Below, in pieces: positions 30,418 to 36,855 of a stretch of DNA of 64,000 nucleotides (positions within the stretch are counted from its first letter, which is position 1; the number at the start of each line of letters is the position of its first letter). The DNA is from Christensenella sp. UBA2853 (GTDB lineage: Bacteria > Bacillota > Clostridia > Christensenellales > Aristaeellaceae), in contig DEFL01000048.1 in assembly GCA_002350845.1 (NCBI GenBank), forward strand, positions 60,883 through 124,882. Reading direction: 5' to 3'. A program made the translations under genes and the position numbers. The notes under the pieces are model-generated. The model did not search any database. It saw only the letters and a program-made list of their open reading frames with translations, and was not told where the DNA came from.

Positions 30418-31920
30418 ATGAACGGCATTATGCTGCAGACATTTGAATGGGATATGCCCTCAGACGGCACCCTTTGGAATCATATTCGCCGCCATGCAAG
30501 GAGATGGGCCATGCTCGGCGTCACCGCAGCCTGGCTGCCTCCGGCATACAAAGGCTCCGCAGGCGCCATGGACGTCGGATACGGTGTCTATGACCTGTAT
30601 GACCTTGGAGAATTCAATCAGAAAGGATCTGTCCGCACCAAATACGGCACGGTCCATGAATACATATCCGCTGTCCGGCATCTTCGCCTGGCCGGCATCC
30701 AGACACTGGGCGATGTGGTACTCAATCACCGGCTCGGCGCCGATGAAACGGAGTCCGTCCGCGTGACACCGGTCAATCCGGACAACCGTCTGGAAGCGCA
30801 GGGTTCGCAGGAGGACGGCAGCGTCTATACCCGCTTTACGTTCCCGGGCCGCGGGAGAAGATACTCCCCTTTCACCTGGGATCATACCTGCTTTACCTCC
30901 GTTGACTGGAACGGCCTGGATCCTGATCATCACCTGTTCCTCCTGGATGGAAAAGGCTTTGCCTCCGATGTCGACCGGGAGCACGGAAACTTTGACTACC
31001 TCATGGGCGCCGATGTGGATGTGCAGGCGCCGCACGTGCGCGAGGAACTTTTCCGCTGGGGCAGCTGGTATCTTCACAGGACCCACCTCGACGGCTTCCG
31101 CCTGGACGCGGTCAAGCATATCAGCGCGGCCTTTTACCGGGATTTTCTCAGGAACCTTCGGCAAAAGACCGGACGCGAGGTCTATGCTGTCGGTGAGTAC
31201 TGGTCCTCAGACCTTCAGGCCCTGCTTTCCTATCTTGCCCAGGTCGATGAAAGCATGAACCTCTTCGACACTCCGCTGCACTTTCATTTTTACAGTGCCT
31301 CCCACAGCTCCGGCCAGTATGACCTCCGGGATCTGTTCCGGGATACGCTGGTCGGTGCGCGCCCGACCCAGGCCGTCACGTTTGTTGACAACCATGATAC
31401 CCAGCCCGGCCAGTCCCTTGAAAGCTGGGTTGACGGATGGTTCAAGGCCAGCGCATACAGCATCATCCTCCTCAGGGAACAGGGCTATCCCTGTGTTTTC
31501 TGGGGCGACCTGCACGGCATCCCGGAAAAAGGCATCGGGGCTGTCAGTGAACTGCCCATGCTCATGCAGCTGCGTCTCTTTCACGCCTACGGTCCTGAGC
31601 GCGACTATTTTGATGACCCAAACGTCGTCGGGTTTGTCCGTGAGGGCGACAGCAGCATCCCGGGTTCCGGCCTTGCCTGTCTTGTGACGGATGAGAAGGG
31701 CGGAAAAAAGCGGATGGAAGTGGGACGTCAGTTTGCAGGAAAAACCTTTGTCTGCATGGTCGGCGATGAAAAGCCGGTGAAGATTGATGCCGACGGGTTC
31801 GGCACCTTCTCCGTACGCGGCGGGCGATGCAGCGTGTATATCCCCCGCCCCACGTTCTCCTCGTTCCTCTACCACATCCGGGAGTGGATCCGCCGCTTCC
31901 TGACCCTGCGTCTGTTCTGA
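30418..31920 (+). CDS. Cytoplasmic alpha-amylase (GH13)
   Basis: This 500-residue enzyme hydrolyses alpha-1,4-glucans. It resembles the cytoplasmic bacterial GH13_5 amylases: NGIMLQTFEWDMPSDG start, VTAAWLPPAYKG, GDVVLNHRLGADE, nucleophile Asp in DGFRLDAVKHI, acid/base Glu in AVGEYW, and the third Asp in TFVDNHDTQPGQSLE. A C-terminal beta domain follows. No signal peptide is present, so it acts on imported maltodextrins or stored glycogen. GGGGAGGTG lies 9 nt before the ATG. It is transcribed alone and followed by the XRE/S24 gene, which has its own promoter. Confidence 0.95.
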   Translation: MNGIMLQTFEWDMPSDGTLWNHIRRHARRWAMLGVTAAWLPPAYKGSAGAMDVGYGVYDLYDLGEFNQKGSVRTKYGTVHEYISAVRHLRLAGIQTLGDVVLNHRLGADETESVRVTPVNPDNRLEAQGSQEDGSVYTRFTFPGRGRRYSPFTWDHTCFTSVDWNGLDPDHHLFLLDGKGFASDVDREHGNFDYLMGADVDVQAPHVREELFRWGSWYLHRTHLDGFRLDAVKHISAAFYRDFLRNLRQKTGREVYAVGEYWSSDLQALLSYLAQVDESMNLFDTPLHFHFYSASHSSGQYDLRDLFRDTLVGARPTQAVTFVDNHDTQPGQSLESWVDGWFKASAYSIILLREQGYPCVFWGDLHGIPEKGIGAVSELPMLMQLRLFHAYGPERDYFDDPNVVGFVREGDSSIPGSGLACLVTDEKGGKKRMEVGRQFAGKTFVCMVGDEKPVKIDADGFGTFSVRGGRCSVYIPRPTFSSFLYHIREWIRRFLTLRLF

Positions 31921-31939
31921 GCGTGCACGCCGGTTTTCC

Positions 31940-31968
31940 TTGACGTATTATGGTATCAGTGATATAGT
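31940..31968 (+). promoter_or_regulatory. Sigma-A promoter of the XRE/S24 repressor gene
   Basis: TTGACG, 17-bp spacer, TATAGT. The -10 sits inside the inverted repeat at 31951-31978. Confidence 0.75.
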
Positions 31969-31978
31969 GCTGATACCA
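31951..31978. promoter_or_regulatory. Operator-like inverted repeat around the -10
   Basis: Perfect 9-bp arms TGGTATCAG / CTGATACCA are separated by 10 bp that contain the -10. The layout fits autorepression by the XRE protein encoded 20 bp downstream. Confidence 0.75.
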
Positions 31979-31998
31979 ATCGTCCTCAAGGAGAACAA

Positions 31999-32832
31999 AT
32001 GAAATCCCACGCAGATCCGATTCGGAATCCGGATTTTTCCGGTATCATTCATGACCGCCGCGCACAGAAGAACCTCAGCCAGACCGACCTCGCACACCTG
32101 CTCTACTGTGACACCAGTTCTGTGGCCAACTGGGAAACCGGGCGTTCGCGTCCCCCGCTTGAACTCATCCCCCGACTGTGTGACATCCTTGAAATACCGC
32201 TGGACAGCTTTTTTCAGATGCCCCAGTACCACGGTGAGCTCTCACCGGCAGAAATGGATGCCATCGGGCTGTATCACCGCCTGAATGCGCACGACCGCGC
32301 CGTCATTGATCACCTGATCGCTTCCATTCATCTTCAGCAGGAGCAGCGTCTGCGCAGACGCTGCCTGACAGACTTTGTCACGCTCCGGCGGATTGATCAC
32401 CGCTCCGTCTTCCTGCCCGGTGCCTTTTCGGAAGAATCCGGGGATCCCGTGTTTGTCAGGCGCTCCTTTCTCACGGAAACGGCATCCTTTGTGGTCACAA
32501 TTGAAGGAGATGACATGGAGCCTGACTATGCGGACGGCTGCGATGTCTATGTCCGCAGTGCGAAGACGGCAGAGCCCGGAGATATTGTCTGCGCGGCCGT
32601 CAACGGGGAAATCTGTGTGCGCGAGTTCCGTCCGGGCCTCCTGCACGCACTCAATCTCAAACGCGGCGACAGGACACTGATCCCTTCAGATCACCTGTAT
32701 ATCCTTGGAATCGTCATCGGCTCTGTTTCCCAGTCCGATCTGCCCGGGAGCAGAGAGAGTGAAATGCTGGAGATCCTTGATCATGAACACAACCGTTACC
32801 GGACGACAGCAATCAAAAGAACGTCCCGCTGA
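31999..32832 (+). CDS. XRE-type repressor with LexA-like (S24) domain, catalytic dyad lost
   Basis: This 277-residue regulator has an N-terminal helix-turn-helix (IHDRRAQKNLSQTDLAHLLYCDTSSVANWETGRSRPP, residues about 16-52), a short linker helix, and a C-terminal S24 fold (about 140-250). The S24 signature reads EGDDMEPDYADGCDV where active LexA/CI proteins have GxSMxP, so the catalytic Ser is Asp172; the general-base Lys strand reads CVREF, with Arg. Self-cleavage is therefore not expected. The domain may instead mediate dimerisation or sense a ligand. AAGGAGA precedes the ATG. The operator around its promoter suggests autoregulation. No prophage genes are nearby. Confidence 0.85.
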   Translation: MKSHADPIRNPDFSGIIHDRRAQKNLSQTDLAHLLYCDTSSVANWETGRSRPPLELIPRLCDILEIPLDSFFQMPQYHGELSPAEMDAIGLYHRLNAHDRAVIDHLIASIHLQQEQRLRRRCLTDFVTLRRIDHRSVFLPGAFSEESGDPVFVRRSFLTETASFVVTIEGDDMEPDYADGCDVYVRSAKTAEPGDIVCAAVNGEICVREFRPGLLHALNLKRGDRTLIPSDHLYILGIVIGSVSQSDLPGSRESEMLEILDHEHNRYRTTAIKRTSR

Positions 32833-32850
32833 AAGGCAGGACGTTCTTTT
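32815..32850. terminator. Bidirectional intrinsic terminator
   Basis: AAAAGAACGTCC / GGACGTTCTTTT stem that begins inside the last codons of the repressor gene and also ends the convergent HU gene. Confidence 0.85.
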
Positions 32851-32862
32851 GGTGAAGTTCAA

Positions 32863-33207
32863 TTACTTCTTGGCTTTGGTGGTCTTCTTGGCCTTGGTGG
32901 TCTTCTTGGCGGTCTTCTTGGCGGCCTTCTTTTCTACGTTGGCAGCAGCACGGAGCTTGGAGCCAGCCTTGAAGGTGGGCTGCTTGGAAGCGGCAACCTT
33001 GATGGCCTCGCCGGTGCGCGGGTTGCGGGCAGTGCGGGCAGCGCGCTCACGGACGTCGAAAGTGCCGAAACCGATCAGCTGAACCTTTTCGCCAGCAGCG
33101 ACGGACTCAGTGATGGCTTCCTGGAATGCTGCAAGGGCCTTCTGAGCTTCGGGCTTTTTCAGGCCGGACTTTTCAGCAATCTTTGCTACGAGTTGTTCTT
33201 TGTTCAT
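32863..33207 (-). CDS. hup: HU-type DNA-binding protein with lysine-rich C-terminal tail
   Basis: This 114-residue nucleoid protein bends and compacts DNA. Residues 1-91 are a canonical HU (MNKEQLVAKIAEKSGL, GFGTFDVRERAARTARNPRTGEAIKV, with the intercalating Pro in RNPRTG). Residues about 92-114 are an added tail of Lys, Ala and Thr (KKTTKAKK repeats) like eukaryotic H1 and the tails of mycobacterial HU, which should raise DNA affinity. The tail is encoded by tandem DNA repeats. GGAGGACACCTGTT precedes the ATG, and a consensus promoter lies 60 bp upstream, fitting high expression. Confidence 0.95.
   Translation of the reverse strand: MNKEQLVAKIAEKSGLKKPEAQKALAAFQEAITESVAAGEKVQLIGFGTFDVRERAARTARNPRTGEAIKVAASKQPTFKAGSKLRAAANVEKKAAKKTAKKTTKAKKTTKAKK
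32866..32931 (-). repeat. Tandem repeats encoding the HU tail
   Basis: Two 18-bp units (CTTCTTGGCYTTGGTGGT) are followed by two 12-bp units (CTTCTTGGCGGY) and a final CTTCTT. Units are multiples of 3, so copy number can change without frameshift. Confidence 0.85.
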
Positions 33208-33266
33208 AACAGGTGTCCTCCACTCAATGATTTATTGCCTTTTGGTCATTCTGACCGGCTAATGCA

Positions 33267-33295
33267 AATATATGCTGTCTCTTTTGACTTGTCAA
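33267..33295 (-). promoter_or_regulatory. Strong sigma-A promoter of hup
   Basis: Minus strand TTGACA, 17-bp spacer, TATATT. Confidence 0.8.
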
Positions 33296-33537
33296 CACCC
33301 AAAATACGCAAAACGTAATAATTTCAAGGTTTTCACGATAAAAAGTGCTGCAAACCGTATAAATTGAACAATTTTCCTCTTCAGGACACCCTCCATCCCT
33401 TATGTCACATGGCTTCATTCGCAAATTCAGCGGCCTTTTTCCAGCGGTTTTCTTCCCTTTAGGACAGCTCTCCGCCCTGTTTTTTCGCGTCTCCGTGTTT
33501 TTCGCGTTTTTTTATGGCCAAAACACGGCCTGAAACA
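33296..33537. other. Intergenic region between divergent hup and hppA
   Basis: AT- and T-rich spacer without a convincing gene, RNA or strong repeat; only GGCC-AAAACAC-GGCC, a weak stem, is seen close to the hppA promoter. Confidence 0.5.
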
Positions 33538-33566
33538 TGGACACTGCTGGGGTCTTTGAGTATAAT
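33538..33566 (+). promoter_or_regulatory. Sigma-A promoter of hppA
   Basis: TGGACA, 17-bp spacer, TATAAT, 56 bp before the start codon. Confidence 0.65.
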
Positions 33567-33621
33567 GAAACCAATCAGCCAGTTCGCATAACAATTACCT
33601 TATCACATGGGAGGTCTGTTT

Positions 33622-35778
33622 ATGTTGATCACATGGATCCTTTCCCTTCTCGCCGCCGCCGGCGCGCTGGTTTATGTTTTCATGAACTATCGCCAGATCA
33701 AGGCCATGCGTGAAGGCACACCTGAAATGGTGGAAATGTCCGGCATCATCCGTTCCGGCGCAAATACCTTTATGCTCACGGAATACCGGACCATTCTGAT
33801 TGTCGTTGCTGTTCTTGCCATTGTGCTCTCACTGTTTGTTGAGAAAACAAGCGGCATTACATTCCTGATCGGCGCGGTCATGTCCAGCTCTGTGTGCATT
33901 CTGGGCATGAAGAGCGCAACCTATGCCAACGTCCGCACGGCCAACCGTGCCCGGGAGACACTGTCCATCGGTGAAACCGTGAAAGTGGCCCTGTGCGGCG
34001 GTTCCATCTCCGGTCTGAGCGTTCAGGCGTTCGGCCTGATGGGCCTGGTTCTGATCCTGGTGATCTGGGGCGGTGTCAATCATATCGCTGACGGCGCCGG
34101 ACTGATCACAAAGCTCGAAGGTGTCAATGCCAGCATCATGCGCATTTCCACCTATTCTCTGGGCTGCTCCCTGGTCGCCATGTTCAACCGCGTGGCCGGC
34201 GGCAACTATACCAAGGCAGCAGATATCTCCGCTGACATCCTTGCCAAGATCCGCCACGACATGCCTGAAGACGACAGCCGCGTGCCCAATGTCATCGCTG
34301 ACTTTATCGGCGACAACGTCAACGATATCGCCGGCAACTGCTCCGACCTGCTCGAGAGCTTTGTGGCCACCATGTCCGCTTCTCTCATGGTTGCTGTCAT
34401 TCTCTTCTCCAAGCATTCCGCAGCCTTCGCGGAAAACATGGCCGTGCTGGAGAAGGCCTTCTCCCTGACGGTCACCTATCCCATTCTTCTCGCCTGCATG
34501 GGCCTGCTCGGATGCCTTGCCGGCCTGATCTATGCAGCACACAAGAAGATGAGCGATGATCCTTCCCGCGAACTGAACCTCGCCACCTGGATTTCCGCCG
34601 GCCTGACCGTCGTGCTCGGCTTCATCTGCGCTCCGATCGTCTTCGGCGGCATGGATGCCTCTGTCTTTGCAGCCTATGGATGGAAAGCCGGCTGGGCTTC
34701 CCCGTGGATCTGCTCTGTGCTCGGCATTCTCTCCGGTATCGCCATCGGCTCCATTACCGAATACTATACCTCCACCAGTTTCAAGCCCACCCGTTCCCTT
34801 GCAGAGATCGCAACCGAAGGTGAAGCCTTTGTCGTCACCAAGGGTGATGCCATCGGATCCCGTTCCGTGCTGCTCCCCGTGCTCCTCATCGGCATTTCCC
34901 TGTTTGTGTCCGGCAAGATCTGCGGAACCTACGGCATTGCCATTGCCGCTCTGGGCATGCTGGCCTTCGTCGGCGCCACCGTTTCCATTGACGCTTTCGG
35001 CCCCATCGCTGACAACGCCGGCGGTCTCGCTGAGAGCTGCCATCTCCCCGGCAACGTCCGTGAAATCACCGATAAGCTCGACGCTGTGGGCAATACCACC
35101 GCTGCCATCGGCAAGGGCTTCGCGATCGGTTCTGCCGCTTTCGCCACGGTTTCCCTGATTGTCTCCTATGTCGGCAACTATACGCCCGCCAATCAGGAAA
35201 TGGTCCTCAACATTGCTTCCTTCGTCGTTGTCGCCGGCGGCATTATCGGCGGTGCACTGGTTGAATACTTCTCCGCCATGCTCACCGACAACACCATTGA
35301 GTCCGCCCGTCTCATGGCCGATGAAGGCGACCGTCAGCTCTCTGAGCCCGGCGTCCTCGAAGGCACCAAGGCCCCTGACTACAACAAGATGATCCGTCTG
35401 GCCGCACAGCAGGCACTCAAAAAGATGCTTGTCCCGTCCGTCCTGGCCATGTTTATCCCTGTGGTCGGCGGCTTCCTGTTCGGTGTTGAATTCGTCGGCG
35501 GCCTCCTCGTCGGCGCCACCATCGTCGCCATCCCGCGCGCCCTGTTCATGGGCAACTCCGGCGGCGCATTCGACAATGCCAAGAAGTATATCGAATCCGG
35601 CGCTCTCGAAGGCCACGGCAAAGGCTCTGCCGCCCATAAGGCTGCTGTGACCGGCGACACGGTCGGCGATACCCGCAAGGACGTTGTCGGCGTGGCTCTG
35701 GACATCTTCATCAAAACCATGTCCACCGTCGCCAACACGCTCGTGAGCGTATTCCACCACTTCACCCTGATCAAATAA
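33622..35778 (+). CDS. hppA: Membrane-bound ion-pumping pyrophosphatase
   Basis: This 718-residue integral membrane enzyme hydrolyses pyrophosphate and pumps Na+ or H+ out of the cell. About 16 helices are apparent. Conserved acidic motifs are PEDDSRVPNVIADFIGDNVNDIAG and, near the C-terminus, GDTVGDTRKDVVG. GNTTAAIGKG has Ala where K+-independent enzymes have Lys, so the enzyme should need K+. The usual substrate motif DVGADLVGK reads DISADILAK, and the adjoining GMGADLFES reads GNCSDLLES, marking a divergent subfamily. ATG at 33622 follows GGGAGG by 7 nt; the upstream in-frame ATG at 33607 overlaps that site. Pumped ion not decided. Confidence 0.9.
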   Translation: MLITWILSLLAAAGALVYVFMNYRQIKAMREGTPEMVEMSGIIRSGANTFMLTEYRTILIVVAVLAIVLSLFVEKTSGITFLIGAVMSSSVCILGMKSATYANVRTANRARETLSIGETVKVALCGGSISGLSVQAFGLMGLVLILVIWGGVNHIADGAGLITKLEGVNASIMRISTYSLGCSLVAMFNRVAGGNYTKAADISADILAKIRHDMPEDDSRVPNVIADFIGDNVNDIAGNCSDLLESFVATMSASLMVAVILFSKHSAAFAENMAVLEKAFSLTVTYPILLACMGLLGCLAGLIYAAHKKMSDDPSRELNLATWISAGLTVVLGFICAPIVFGGMDASVFAAYGWKAGWASPWICSVLGILSGIAIGSITEYYTSTSFKPTRSLAEIATEGEAFVVTKGDAIGSRSVLLPVLLIGISLFVSGKICGTYGIAIAALGMLAFVGATVSIDAFGPIADNAGGLAESCHLPGNVREITDKLDAVGNTTAAIGKGFAIGSAAFATVSLIVSYVGNYTPANQEMVLNIASFVVVAGGIIGGALVEYFSAMLTDNTIESARLMADEGDRQLSEPGVLEGTKAPDYNKMIRLAAQQALKKMLVPSVLAMFIPVVGGFLFGVEFVGGLLVGATIVAIPRALFMGNSGGAFDNAKKYIESGALEGHGKGSAAHKAAVTGDTVGDTRKDVVGVALDIFIKTMSTVANTLVSVFHHFTLIK

Positions 35779-35797
35779 TTTCTTCATAAGGCAAATG

Positions 35798-35828
35798 AAG
35801 CGCCCCGGGCAGCAGCCCGGGGCGCTTT
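35798..35828. terminator. Bidirectional intrinsic terminator
   Basis: AAGCGCCCCGGGC-AGCA-GCCCGGGGCGCTT, a 13-bp perfect stem between hppA and the convergent LRR gene. Confidence 0.85.
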
Positions 35829-35845
35829 CAAATGGCTGTATGGAT

Positions 35846-36757
35846 TTACGGCTGGGGAGCCGGTTCGGCCTCGCTCTCGAATGGATAGGAGTCTTCAAAC
35901 GGCTCGTACACGGTGGTGCGGAACATGCGGTAGATCACGTCATAATGCGGATGCTTCCGCCATCCGCCGGCCGTAGAAGTGGAGTCATTGTCAATATGTG
36001 TGTCCGGAAGCGCTGCTCTCAGAGCCTCAATGGGCTCCCACGGACGCATCATGCCTTTCATGTTGAAGTGATGCGTCCACAGACGCTTGAGCTGCTTCAT
36101 CTCGTGGAGCGGGGTCAGGTCCTTGATGTAGTTGTTGACAATGTCCAGGTCCATCAGGTGCGTCAGCCCTGTCAGCGGGGAGATATCGCCGATCTGATTC
36201 CAGAAGATTTCCAGGTATTCCAGATCCTTGAGGCTGCCCACCGGCGTGATGTCCGTGATGCAGTTGCACGCCAGGATCAGCACGCGGAGCTTGGGAAGAT
36301 CATACAGGAAGGACACATCCCGGATGATATTGTGGCCGACATCGAGTGCCATCAGGTTCTTGCAGTACTTCAGAATGCTGAAGTCGTTTTCACTGTGCAC
36401 CGGATCGCTCGGATCCCCGTGCAGCGTGGAAAACGCGGTCTGGTCGGTCCGGATGGTATGTTCCACAATGCGCATCGTCCATCCAAACTCGATGTTCGGA
36501 TAGCGCTCCGCCATTTCCTCAATCTTCGGCTTTTTGACTTCCGTGCCGAACATATCGACTTTTTCCAGCTTCGGCAGCTGATCAAGGAAGGCGTAATATC
36601 CTTTCCAGTCCTCAATCTTCATGTCTCCCATGTCCACATAGACCGCATCCGTGTCCACTGTGACATCGCCAAAGGAGACAGTATCAGCCGCAGCCAGTCC
36701 CGCGGCCAGTGCAAAGAGCAGAACCATCAGCATTCCGCAGACCCATTTTCTGTTCAT
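35846..36757 (-). CDS. Secreted leucine-rich-repeat protein
   Basis: This 303-residue protein has a Sec signal peptide (MNRKW, hydrophobic core, cleavage after GLAAA near residue 24, no lipobox). The middle holds about five 22-residue leucine-rich repeats of the internalin/SDS22 kind (LMALDVGHNIIRDVSFLYDL, LRVLILACNCITDITPVGSL, LEYLEIFWNQIGDISPLTGL and similar). The C-terminus is acidic and Pro-rich, without a sortase or anchor motif. Such repeats bind proteins or glycans outside the cell; the partner is unknown. ATG at 36757 is 8 nt after AAGGA. A promoter lies within the end of the preceding GH2 gene. Confidence 0.8.
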   Translation of the reverse strand: MNRKWVCGMLMVLLFALAAGLAAADTVSFGDVTVDTDAVYVDMGDMKIEDWKGYYAFLDQLPKLEKVDMFGTEVKKPKIEEMAERYPNIEFGWTMRIVEHTIRTDQTAFSTLHGDPSDPVHSENDFSILKYCKNLMALDVGHNIIRDVSFLYDLPKLRVLILACNCITDITPVGSLKDLEYLEIFWNQIGDISPLTGLTHLMDLDIVNNYIKDLTPLHEMKQLKRLWTHHFNMKGMMRPWEPIEALRAALPDTHIDNDSTSTAGGWRKHPHYDVIYRMFRTTVYEPFEDSYPFESEAEPAPQP

Positions 36758-36811
36758 GGTATTCATCCTTCCCGATACTCGTTCAGAAGCCATGCGCTTC
36801 TCATGTATCCT

Positions 36812-36840
36812 AGTATAATCCAGGTGTTCTGTTCTGTCGA
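36812..36840 (-). promoter_or_regulatory. Probable promoter of the LRR gene
   Basis: Minus strand TCGACA, 17-bp spacer, TATACT, in the short gap after the GH2 gene. Confidence 0.55.
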
Positions 36841-36855
36841 TATCCACCCTCGTCT

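Noticed and set aside
33829..35898. 689-codon antisense frame in hppA
   Set aside because: Same explanation; the hppA frame has clear family motifs throughout.
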